DNA of 64,000 bases. It comes from Pseudomonas chlororaphis subsp. piscium. Lineage in GTDB: Bacteria; Pseudomonadota; Gammaproteobacteria; Pseudomonadales; Pseudomonadaceae. The stretch covers positions 3,844,001 through 3,908,000 of the forward strand of contig NZ_CP027707.1 in the NCBI RefSeq assembly GCF_003850345.1, given 5' to 3'. The notes below the pieces were generated by a model. The model ran no database searches. It was given only the letters and a program-made list of their open reading frames with translations, and was not told where the DNA came from. Below, piece by piece: positions 42,266 through 50,180 of this stretch (within the stretch, counting starts at the first letter, position 1; each line of letters starts with the position of its first letter). Position numbers and translations under genes: made by a program.

Positions 42266-43294
42266 ATGGTTTCGAACAGTCGTATCCAGTATGGCTACAT
42301 CAATGTCATCGAGCCCGCCGAGCACAAGGGCGAGCTCACCCGCGACAAGGTCGAGCGCTTCACCGAGGGGTTCACCAAGCCCGCCCTGCTGCGCAAACTC
42401 GCGCCCATCGGCGAGGAGTTTTCGCAACGGGCGTTCTTCGATCAGGTCGGCTCGGGGAAAAACCTGCAATGGCGGGTCAAGTCCGGCGACCAGCCGGTGT
42501 CGATGCGCGACGAGAACGGTGCCTCGGACTACAACTACGTCACCGGCCGCGTCGGCACCGGGCAGGAATTCCTCGACGACATCTTCACCCACAACCTCGA
42601 CGTCTACTCGCACCTGGGCACGATTTCATCGAGCTACAACGACCCCTACGAGTGGGGCAAGGACGCCTTCAACCTGGTCAAGCAGCACGTCTTCAGCAAA
42701 CCCTGGTTCAGTATCGACGCCTGGAAAGTCACCGGCCACATGTTCCTCGGCTACAGCACCCAGGAATATGGCGAGCCGGCCCGCGGCGCGGTGGGCAGCG
42801 ACTGGCACATTTTCCCCACCCTCAATATCTTCGTGATGATCGCCGGCACCAAGAAGTGGAGCACCCGCCCGCCGCAGCTGGGCGACCAGTTCCGCGACTA
42901 CGACCTGATGTTCGAGACCAGCAGCGGCCGCGAAGCGCCAGGCGGCGATTACGAGGCCGACACCGTCTACGTCGAACCGGGCGACGTGCTGATCAACCCG
43001 CCCTTCGAATGGCACAAGGTGCTCAATGCCCGCGGCCTGAGCATCGGCGCGGCGTTCCGGGTGATCGACCTCGACTACCTGAGCAAGCTGGAGAACCGCC
43101 ACAACCTGGACCTCTCCAAGGTCGCCCATGACAACGGCAACTTCGCCGAGACCGAGGAGCTGGCGCACTTCCTTACCAGCGTCAACTACGCCTCGCGCCA
43201 CATCAACCGGGCCCAGATGCTGCTCAACGACATCGAGTACGCCTACCTGCGCAAGCGCGGCAACGCCGGCTCGGTGAAAATCGGCCACCGCTAG
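42266..43294 (+). CDS. JmjC/cupin-like oxygenase-fold protein
   Basis: The 342-residue protein (ATG 42266, AAAGGAG upstream) carries a JmjC-like core. It has HMFLGYSTQEYGEP, His181 in GSDWHIFPTLNIFV, the IAGTKKWSTRPP turn (193-203), then EPGDVLINPPFEWHKV (237-252) with His250. Such proteins are Fe(II)/2-oxoglutarate hydroxylases. The second iron ligand expected as HxD/E is Phe183 here, so iron binding may be altered. It is the first gene of the TetR-controlled operon. Substrate unknown. Confidence 0.75.
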   Translation: MVSNSRIQYGYINVIEPAEHKGELTRDKVERFTEGFTKPALLRKLAPIGEEFSQRAFFDQVGSGKNLQWRVKSGDQPVSMRDENGASDYNYVTGRVGTGQEFLDDIFTHNLDVYSHLGTISSSYNDPYEWGKDAFNLVKQHVFSKPWFSIDAWKVTGHMFLGYSTQEYGEPARGAVGSDWHIFPTLNIFVMIAGTKKWSTRPPQLGDQFRDYDLMFETSSGREAPGGDYEADTVYVEPGDVLINPPFEWHKVLNARGLSIGAAFRVIDLDYLSKLENRHNLDLSKVAHDNGNFAETEELAHFLTSVNYASRHINRAQMLLNDIEYAYLRKRGNAGSVKIGHR

Positions 43295-43324
43295 CCCCAA
43301 GGACGCCGCAGCGAGGACCCGCTC

Positions 43325-44269
43325 ATGACGCTCTCCGTCAGTCCCGAACAGCGTTGGACCGGCATTCTGTGCGGCCTCGCCGCGGCCTTGATCTGGGGCG
43401 CATTCCCGGTGGTCACCCGGCTGGGGCTGACCCGCACGCCGCTGGATGCCTACGACATCACCTGCATCCGCTACAGCGTCTCCGGGTTGATCCTGCTGCC
43501 GTACCTGGTCCGCCATGGCCGCCGGGGCTTGAGCTGGACAAGCATCGGCCTGATGGTCATCGGCATCGGGGCGCCGTACATGCTGGTGGTGGCCCAGGGG
43601 CTGGCCCTGGCCCCGGTGGAGCTGTTCGCCGTGGTGACCCCCGGCAGCATGATCCTCTTGTCGATCCTGATCAGCGCGCGGCTGTTCGGCACTCGTCTCG
43701 GCGCCCGGGCGAACGCCGGCACCGCGCTGATCATCGGCGGCGTGCTGCTGGCCGGCTGGCACAGTTTCGCCGGGGCCCAGGCCTCGCCCTACGCCTACCT
43801 GATGTTCCTGCTCGGCGGCCTGCTGTGGGCGATCTATACCCTGGTGTCGAAATGGTCCGGCAGCGATGCATTGCATGCCACGGCGATTGTCTCGGTGTGC
43901 TCGATGGTTCTGTACCTGCCGGTCTACCTGGCCGACCGCGGGCTGCGGATTCTCCAGGCGCCGCTCTGGGATATTGGCATCCAGGTGGTCTACCAGGGCC
44001 TGCTGGTGTCGACGGTGGCGTTGTTCTTCTACAGCCGCTCGGTACAGCTGCTGGGCGCTTCGCTCGGCTCCACATTCGCCGCGCTGGTGCCGGGCACGGC
44101 CATGGTGCTGGCCGCCCTGCTGCTGGGTGAGCGCGCGAACAGCACTGCCATCGCCGGCTTGCTGGTGGTGACCGCCGGCATGCTCCTGACCCTGCTGCCG
44201 CAACGCCCGCGCCCGCTGCCGGGCGCCATCGGCCAGCCGACACCCAGGCCACCAGGACCCACGCCATGA
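43325..44269 (+). CDS. EamA/DMT-family transporter
   Basis: The 314-residue membrane protein has ten hydrophobic helices in two EamA repeats, with GLAAALIWGAFPVVTRLGLT at the start of the first and the second half beginning near YAYLMFLLGGLLWAIYTLVS. DMT transporters mostly export small metabolites or amino acids. It follows the JmjC gene by 30 bp and slightly overlaps a possible upstream start for the GST gene. It likely exports or imports the operon's substrate or product. Confidence 0.9.
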   Translation: MTLSVSPEQRWTGILCGLAAALIWGAFPVVTRLGLTRTPLDAYDITCIRYSVSGLILLPYLVRHGRRGLSWTSIGLMVIGIGAPYMLVVAQGLALAPVELFAVVTPGSMILLSILISARLFGTRLGARANAGTALIIGGVLLAGWHSFAGAQASPYAYLMFLLGGLLWAIYTLVSKWSGSDALHATAIVSVCSMVLYLPVYLADRGLRILQAPLWDIGIQVVYQGLLVSTVALFFYSRSVQLLGASLGSTFAALVPGTAMVLAALLLGERANSTAIAGLLVVTAGMLLTLLPQRPRPLPGAIGQPTPRPPGPTP

Positions 44270-44322
44270 GCGACCTGCATGAGCGGAGCGCAACCACAGT
44301 CCATAGCGAAGGAAAAGCAAGC

Positions 44323-45054
44323 ATGAGCAGCGCACCCCTGACCCTCTACGAACTGGCCGGCGCCGACCCGGACCTGCGCTTCAGCCCGCACTGCTGGAAA
44401 ACCCGCATGGCCCTGGCCCACAAGGGGCTGGAAAGCCAGAACATCGCCTGGCGCTTCAGCGACAAGGCGCGCATCGCCTTTTCCCGGCAGGGCGCGGTTC
44501 CGGTGCTGGTGGATGGCGACCAGAGCATCAGCGACTCCTGGCGCATTGCCCTGCACCTGGAGCAGCATTACCCCGAGCGCCCGTCCCTGTTCGGCAGTCG
44601 CGACGCCATCGCGCTGGCGGGCTTCGTCAACCGCTGGGCCGACAGCATGCTGCTGCCCGCCGTGGCCCGGGTGATCCTGCTGGATGTCTACGAACAACTG
44701 GCCGACGAGGACCGGGAATATTTCCGCAGCTCCCGTGAAGCGCACTTCGGCACCTCGCTGGAACAGCTGGTGGCCCCGCAAGCCAAGCACCTGGAGCAGT
44801 TGCGCCAGGTCCTGGCCCCGCTTCGCCAGACCCTCAAGGGCCAGCCCTTCCTGGCCGGCGAGGCCCCGGCCTATGCCGACTATTGTGTGTTCGGCATGTT
44901 CATGTGGGCGCGCTGCACCAGCGGCGAAGAACTGCTGGCCCCCAACGACGTATTGCATGCCTGGCGCGAACGCTTGCTGGACGCCTTTGCCGGGCTGGCG
45001 CGCGCGGCGACCCTGGCCACCCCCCTCGAGACTGGAGCACGACATGTCCAATGA
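44323..45054 (+). CDS. Glutathione S-transferase, LigE/beta-etherase-like
   Basis: The start is at ATG 44323 (AAGGA upstream); an in-frame ATG at 44266 overlapping the previous gene is possible. The product has 243 residues. The N-terminal thioredoxin fold has SPHCWKTRMALAHKGL, a LigE/LigF-type signature with Cys/Ser at the glutathione site, and VPVLVDGDQSISDSW. The C-terminal helical domain includes NRWADSMLLPAVARVILLDV. It may conjugate or cleave an ether or thioether with glutathione. It overlaps the thioesterase gene by 11 bp. Confidence 0.85.
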   Translation: MSSAPLTLYELAGADPDLRFSPHCWKTRMALAHKGLESQNIAWRFSDKARIAFSRQGAVPVLVDGDQSISDSWRIALHLEQHYPERPSLFGSRDAIALAGFVNRWADSMLLPAVARVILLDVYEQLADEDREYFRSSREAHFGTSLEQLVAPQAKHLEQLRQVLAPLRQTLKGQPFLAGEAPAYADYCVFGMFMWARCTSGEELLAPNDVLHAWRERLLDAFAGLARAATLATPLETGARHVQ

Positions 45055-45487
45055 TCCCGCCCTGCACGACTTCGCCGTCCGTTCCTCGGACAAGATCCGC
45101 TATGCCGATACCGACCGCCAGGGCCATGTGAACAACGCGGTGTTCGCCACCTTCCTGGAAACCGGGCGGGTGGAGATCATCTACGACCCGCACGCGCCGC
45201 TCGCCGAACCCGGCAGCGAATTTGTCATCGCGCGCCTGGAGCTCGACCTGCGCGCCGAACTGCGCTGGCCCGGCACGGTGCAGATCGGCACCCGGGTCGC
45301 CACCCTCGGCAAAAGCTCCATGACCCTGGAGCAGGCGCTGTTCCAGGACGGTCGCTGCGCAGCCCTGGCCACCACCGTGATCGTGCAGATCGATGCCCAG
45401 AGCCGGCGCTCGAAACCCTTTGGCGAAGAGGCGCGGCGCCGCTTGGGCGCCCTGACCACGACCGCGGACTCGTTCGCGGTGAAATAG
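45044..45487 (+). CDS. Hot-dog fold acyl-CoA thioesterase (4HBT family)
   Basis: The 147-residue protein (ATG 45044, GGAG upstream) has the 4HBT signature IRYADTDRQGHVNNAVFATF with catalytic Asp in RYADTD and the following HVNNA, then LETGRVEIIY. It hydrolyses acyl-CoA or acyl-carrier substrates. The downstream crotonase in the same operon suggests that CoA esters are processed here. Confidence 0.9.
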   Translation: MSNDPALHDFAVRSSDKIRYADTDRQGHVNNAVFATFLETGRVEIIYDPHAPLAEPGSEFVIARLELDLRAELRWPGTVQIGTRVATLGKSSMTLEQALFQDGRCAALATTVIVQIDAQSRRSKPFGEEARRRLGALTTTADSFAVK

Positions 45488-45499
45488 GCGGAGGACGCC

Positions 45500-46783
45500 A
45501 TGTCGACGCTACAGCAACTGTTCTCGGCCCTGCCGTTTTTCCAGCTGGCGGTGATCATCATCGCCAGCCAACTGTGCGGCGCGCTGCTGGCCCGCTGGGG
45601 GCAGTCGCGGGTGATCGGCGAAATCTGCGTGGGCATCCTGCTCGGCCCCTGCCTGCTGCTGGCCCTCGGCGCGCAGTGGCATGCGGCGGTCTTCCCGGCG
45701 GCCATCCGCCTGGGCATCGAGACTCTGGGCAATATCGGCCTGGTCCTGCTGATGTTCCAGATCGGCCTGCGCTTCGACAGCAACCACCTGGGCAACCAGA
45801 AGATCGGTTTTTCCGCCCTCTCGGTGGCCGGCGGCGGGGTGATCCTGGCCTTCGCCCTCGGGGCCATGGTCGGTCTGCTCTCCCACAGCGCCCTGGCTCC
45901 CGCCCAACCCCGGCTCGGCTACGTGCTGTTCTGCGGCATCGCGCTGTCGATCACCGCCCTGCCGGTGCTGGTGCGAATCATCAGCGACCTGGGGCTGGAG
46001 CATTCGCTGGCCGGGACTGTCGGCATCGCGGCCGCCGCCATCACCGACATCATTGGCTGGGTGCTGCTGACCCTCATCGTTGCCCTGTCCAGCAGCGACA
46101 GCTCGCTGTTCGGGGTGTTGCGCCAGCTGACCTTTATCGCCCTGTTCCTCGTCCTCGCCCGCTGGGGCTTGCGCCCGTTGCTGCACGCCCTGACGCGGCT
46201 GCTCGCGACACGCAGCGCGGCCCCCGCCGCCGATATGAGCATGGCCCTGATGCTGGCGACCGCCCTGCTGTGCGGCTGGATCACCACCCTGATCGGCCTG
46301 CACAGCGCCCTGGGCGGGCTGATCGCCGGCTGGCTGCTGCGCGAGCAGCGCCAGCACTGGCACCGCCACATGGAAGGCTTCGTCAACATCGGGCTGGTGC
46401 CCTTCTACTTCGCCGCCACCGGGCTGAAGATGGACCTCGGCGCCCTGGCGCCCCTCGACAGCTGGCTGTGGCTGCTGGCCTTCTTCGCCGCCGCGGTGCT
46501 GGGTAAAACCCTCGGCTGCTACCTCGCCGGACGCCTGGCCGGCCTGTCCGTGGAGGTCTCGCGCAGCGTCGCGGTGTTGATGAACACCCGTGGCCTGATC
46601 GAAATCATCGTGCTCTCCGTGGGCCTGGACATGGGGCTGATCTCCCAGAGCGCGTTCTTCCTGTTGCTGATGGTGGCCATCGCCACCACCCTGATGACCA
46701 CCCCGTTGCTCAGGCGCCTGGCCAGGACCGGGCCCGTCCCGTCCGCCCTGGCGAAAGGCGAGCTGCAGACTTCCGATCGCTAA
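45500..46783 (+). CDS. Cation:proton antiporter (CPA2, KefB-like)
   Basis: The 427-residue membrane protein (ATG 45500, GGAGG upstream) has the CPA2 helices, with IIASQLCGALLARWGQSRVI and GEICVGILLGPCLLLALG at the start, and the family motif around MNTRGLIEIIVLSVGL. KefB-like antiporters are gated by glutathione conjugates, which fits a GST in the same operon. There is no cytoplasmic KTN domain. A partial degraded copy of this gene lies at 49821. Confidence 0.9.
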   Translation: MSTLQQLFSALPFFQLAVIIIASQLCGALLARWGQSRVIGEICVGILLGPCLLLALGAQWHAAVFPAAIRLGIETLGNIGLVLLMFQIGLRFDSNHLGNQKIGFSALSVAGGGVILAFALGAMVGLLSHSALAPAQPRLGYVLFCGIALSITALPVLVRIISDLGLEHSLAGTVGIAAAAITDIIGWVLLTLIVALSSSDSSLFGVLRQLTFIALFLVLARWGLRPLLHALTRLLATRSAAPAADMSMALMLATALLCGWITTLIGLHSALGGLIAGWLLREQRQHWHRHMEGFVNIGLVPFYFAATGLKMDLGALAPLDSWLWLLAFFAAAVLGKTLGCYLAGRLAGLSVEVSRSVAVLMNTRGLIEIIVLSVGLDMGLISQSAFFLLLMVAIATTLMTTPLLRRLARTGPVPSALAKGELQTSDR

Positions 46784-46907
46784 GCATCGACCGACCGGGG
46801 AGGCAAGGAAACCCCACAAGCTACACTCGCAGCTTGTGCCTTGCCTGCGCCCGAAAGCCTGGCCTCGCAATGGATATCCCTCGCCAACCACAGGAGGTGC
46901 GGCGGCC

Positions 46908-47741
46908 ATGGCCTTTAGCGAAATCGACTACGAAACCCAGGGACCGATCAGGATCATCCGCTTCAACCGGCCGCAGAAACGCAATTGCATCGGCCCCACC
47001 ACCCACCAGGAACTGATCGAGGCCTGGAGCCGTTTTCGCGACGATCCGGACGCCCTCGTGGCCATCATCACCGGCGCCGGCGACCAGGCCTTCTGCGCCG
47101 GCGGCGACCTCAAGGCGGCGCTGGATCTGGTGCCCACCACCCCGGACGAGATCGCCGCGCACAATCGCGGCGAGCGCCCCGGGATCATCGGCCCGAGCCG
47201 CTGGACGGATATCTACAAACCGGTGATCGCCGCGGTGAACGGCGTGGCCTACGCCGGCGGCCTGGAGTGGGCCTGCTTTGCCGATATGCGCATCGCCGAG
47301 GAACACGCCTCGTTCGGCGTGACCTGCCGCCGCTGGAACATCGGCCTGGGCGATGGCGGCACCCAGCGCCTGCCACGCATCGTCGGCATGGGCCGGGCGC
47401 TGGAGTTGATCCTCACCGGCAAGGTCATCTGCGCCAGCGAGGCGCTGGCTATCGGCCTGGTCAACGAGGTCGTCGCCAAGGGCCGCTCCCTGGAGCGCGC
47501 GCTGGAGCTGGCGCGCCTGCTCTGCACCCTGCCCCAGCCCGCCATGCGCTCGGACAAGGAAGCGCTCATCCGCGGCTACGGCCAGCCCCTGGCCGAGGGA
47601 CTGCGCATCGAAGCCGAGTGCTTCAACCGCTCCATCCATCAGCCGGAAACCCTGGAAGGACTGCGCCGCTTCAGCGAACGCGACCACCCGGACCTGCGCG
47701 GCGATGTGCCGGCCCAGACGCCGGGGTTGACCAGGGATTGA
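46908..47741 (+). CDS. Enoyl-CoA hydratase/isomerase (crotonase) family protein
   Basis: The 277-residue protein (ATG 46908, AGGAGG upstream) has the oxyanion-hole segments GAGDQAFCAGGDLKAAL (57-72) and VNGVAYAGGLEWACFADMRI. The hydratase catalytic Glu equivalent in GGLEW is Glu120. The second Glu (in the usual PEI) is replaced by Cys140 (GVTCRRW), so the reaction may differ from simple hydration. It follows the antiporter by 124 bp. Its 3' end is also present as a diverged copy near 50 kb. Confidence 0.9.
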   Translation: MAFSEIDYETQGPIRIIRFNRPQKRNCIGPTTHQELIEAWSRFRDDPDALVAIITGAGDQAFCAGGDLKAALDLVPTTPDEIAAHNRGERPGIIGPSRWTDIYKPVIAAVNGVAYAGGLEWACFADMRIAEEHASFGVTCRRWNIGLGDGGTQRLPRIVGMGRALELILTGKVICASEALAIGLVNEVVAKGRSLERALELARLLCTLPQPAMRSDKEALIRGYGQPLAEGLRIEAECFNRSIHQPETLEGLRRFSERDHPDLRGDVPAQTPGLTRD

Positions 47742-47886
47742 GGGCCATAGCGTCACCGGTGCGGCTCACGCACCGGCTGCAAACAGCGCAAACCAATACG
47801 GCTTCACAGGTTCAACCAAGGGCAGCTCCATGACGCTGTAGGGTCAAACCTTTGACCAAGAGTTCTGGGAAAAAACCGCTATCTAT

Positions 47887-48016
47887 AAGGCTATGTCCCA
47901 ATAGCCTGTTGCAGGGTGTGCCCGACTGCCTCCCGGATGCAGTGAACCGATCGAATGCCCTGCTGATAAGGTTCCAGCATGCGGCGCCAGCCCAGGTAAT
48001 TCGGGACATAGCCTTT
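47887..48016. mobile_element. Insertion-element relic with 13-bp inverted ends
   Basis: AAGGCTATGTCCC at 47887 and its complement GGGACATAGCCTT at 48004-48016 bound 130 bp. On the minus strand the interior encodes NYLGWRRMLEPYQQG followed by a short stop-terminated tail, which resembles the C-terminus of a transposase. The family cannot be named. The remaining 47742-48054 gap otherwise has no gene, apart from sequence shared with the copy at 50.1 kb. Confidence 0.55.
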
Positions 48017-48054
48017 TTTATGTCTCGGCATCGGCTCCGCGTGCCCTGGCCACA

Positions 48055-49707
48055 TCAAAAGAGCCTGTTCCACAGGCGCTTGAACCCATTCGGCTGTTCC
48101 GCCTGCTTGTCGGTCGATTGAGGCGCCGAGGGCGTCGGAGAAGGCGGCGCAGCGGACGGGCGCGGCGCTTGGCCACTGCGTGTGCGCTTCTCATACTGGT
48201 CCCGGATTGCGAGTAGTTCGGGGCTGTCCGGACGGGCTTCCAGGCCATGCTTGATATAGGCCCGCGCCAGGTCCCGATCGCCCTTGGCATACGCGCTTTT
48301 GCTCATCTCGGCGTAGAGCAGCGCCACCTGGTCCAACCCGGCCAGCGCCTGGGCGTGCCCCGGCGCCAGGCCGAGTATCTGCCGGTAATAGAACACCGCA
48401 CTGTCATCCTCGGGCTCCAGCAGGTGTTCTTCGGCGATGCGCTGCTCGGCCAGTTGCCGGTAGCCGTCGATCCGCGCCGCGGCTACCCGTTGCAGTCCTT
48501 GCCGGGCCTGCGCGCTGGCTTCGTCGAGCTGCAAGGCCTGGTTGAAGAAATACTCGGCATTGTCCTGCGCCGGCTCGACCAGCTGGCCCGCCGCCAGGCG
48601 CTGTTCGCCACGTGTCAGCAGCTCGGCGATCTCGATCCGCGGCTGCAGGTACAGGCCGGTACCGCTGGCAGCGCCGAGCAGCAGCAGGCTGCCGAGTGCC
48701 CACAGCGCCAGGCGCCTGTTCGGGCTGCGCCGGCGGGCGGGCTCGGCCTCGGGCTCGGCCTGGGGCGGCGCAGGATCGATCAGGGCCGGCGCGAAGCGGG
48801 TAGATTCCAGCTCCACCTCGCTGGGCTCGTCCGGTTGCTCTGGCTGGTCCAGCTCATCGAGTGCCTGCAGCAGCGCCTGGCAGTCGGCGAAGCGCTGGTT
48901 GGGGTCCTTCGCCAGCATCCGCTCGAGCACCGCCTTGTACGGGCTGATGTGCGCCGGCAAGCTCGGCGGTGGCATCTGCACCTGGTTCATCACGGTCTGG
49001 GTATAGCTGGCGCCGCGGAACGGATTGGTGCCGATGAGCATCTCCAGGAGGATGACGCCCAGACTGTAGATGTCGGTGCGGATATCCAGCGGCTGGCACT
49101 GCGCCTGTTCCGGGCTGCTGTAGGCCGGGCTGCCGACCGCGATGCCGAGCCCGGTGAGCTCGCTGTCCATCTCCAGCGCCTTGGCGATGCCGAAATCGGT
49201 GATCACCAGCGTGCCGTCGCTGCGGAAGAGGATGTTCGCCGGCTTGATATCGCGGTGGATCAGACCCTGCTCATGCACCACGGCGAGGCCGGTGGCAATC
49301 TGCCGGACGATATCCAGGGCGCGCCTCGGCTCGAACACCTCGCCCTTGTGCCGGGCCAGATCGCCGCCGCCGACGAACTCCATGGCCAGGTAATAGCGGC
49401 CATCGGCCAGTCTGTTGATGTCGTGGATGGTGATGATGGCGGGGTGATGCAACGAGGCGACGATATGTCCCTCGCGGATGAAGCGCTTGCTGAACGCCTC
49501 GTCATTGGCGTTGAGCAGTACCTTCACCGCCACCTTGCGGTGCAGCGACTCCTGGGTTGCCAGGTAGACTTCGGCCATCCCGCCTTGGCCAAGCCGGCTA
49601 TGCAGGCTATAGCCGGGTATTTCGGGTAATCGTTCGTCCATGAAAGAATCCGTGCGCAGCCGCTGATTGGGGGTATCGCCGATACTGTCGGGCCGAATGT
49701 CACCCAT
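48055..49707 (-). CDS. Serine/threonine protein kinase, membrane-anchored
   Basis: The 550-residue protein has a Hanks-type kinase domain: glycine loop GQGGMAEVYLA (about 40-50), Lys62 in VAVKVL, HRDIKPANIL (151-160) with catalytic Asp, DFG (171-173) and GSPAYSSPEQ. A Pro/Glu-rich linker precedes one membrane helix (about 331-352) and a C-terminal helical repeat region (LAAGQLVEPAQDNAEYFFNQ). In Pseudomonas such kinases often act in type VI secretion or stress control. No PP2C phosphatase gene is adjacent. An alternative start is ATG 49641. Confidence 0.9.
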   Translation of the reverse strand: MGDIRPDSIGDTPNQRLRTDSFMDERLPEIPGYSLHSRLGQGGMAEVYLATQESLHRKVAVKVLLNANDEAFSKRFIREGHIVASLHHPAIITIHDINRLADGRYYLAMEFVGGGDLARHKGEVFEPRRALDIVRQIATGLAVVHEQGLIHRDIKPANILFRSDGTLVITDFGIAKALEMDSELTGLGIAVGSPAYSSPEQAQCQPLDIRTDIYSLGVILLEMLIGTNPFRGASYTQTVMNQVQMPPPSLPAHISPYKAVLERMLAKDPNQRFADCQALLQALDELDQPEQPDEPSEVELESTRFAPALIDPAPPQAEPEAEPARRRSPNRRLALWALGSLLLLGAASGTGLYLQPRIEIAELLTRGEQRLAAGQLVEPAQDNAEYFFNQALQLDEASAQARQGLQRVAAARIDGYRQLAEQRIAEEHLLEPEDDSAVFYYRQILGLAPGHAQALAGLDQVALLYAEMSKSAYAKGDRDLARAYIKHGLEARPDSPELLAIRDQYEKRTRSGQAPRPSAAPPSPTPSAPQSTDKQAEQPNGFKRLWNRLF

Positions 49708-49820
49708 CGGATCGAGTCTCTGATTTTAGAACTTTTCCGATAGTTCCCGGCTCGCCGTCTGCCGCCGTCCGTCGGTAAGCACGGCAGCGATAGCGACACA
49801 GGCCCCGCGACCCTCCCCAA

Positions 49821-50175
49821 GGGGCAGTCGCGGGTGATCGGCGAAATCTGCGTGGCATCCTGCTGGGCCCCTGCCTGCTGCTGGTCCTCGGCGCGCAGTG
49901 GCATACGGCGGTCTTTCCGACGGCCATCCGCCTGGGCATCGAGACCCTGGGCAATATCGGCCTGGTCCTGCTGATGTTCCAGATCGGCCTGCGCATCGAA
50001 GCCGAGTATTTCAACCGCTCCATCCATCAGCCAGAAACCCTGGAAGGACTGCGCCGCTTCAGCGAACGCGACCACCCGGACCTGCGCGGCGATGTGCCGG
50101 CCCAGACGCCAGGGTTGACCAGGGATTGAGGGCTACGGCGTTACCTGCGGGGCTCACGCAGCGGCTTAAACAGCG
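49821..50175 (+). pseudogene. Fused partial copy of the antiporter and crotonase genes
   Basis: Bases 49821-49993 copy an internal segment of the antiporter gene (45598-45768 region) with a one-base deletion that shifts the frame and several substitutions. At CTGCGC the sequence switches to the 3' end of the crotonase gene (47601-47788 region) including its stop and the start of its downstream spacer, ending at AAACAGCG. The two originals are about 1.8 kb apart, so an internal deletion at a 6-bp microhomology formed the fusion. It is not functional. Confidence 0.9.
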
Positions 50176-50180
50176 GAGGT

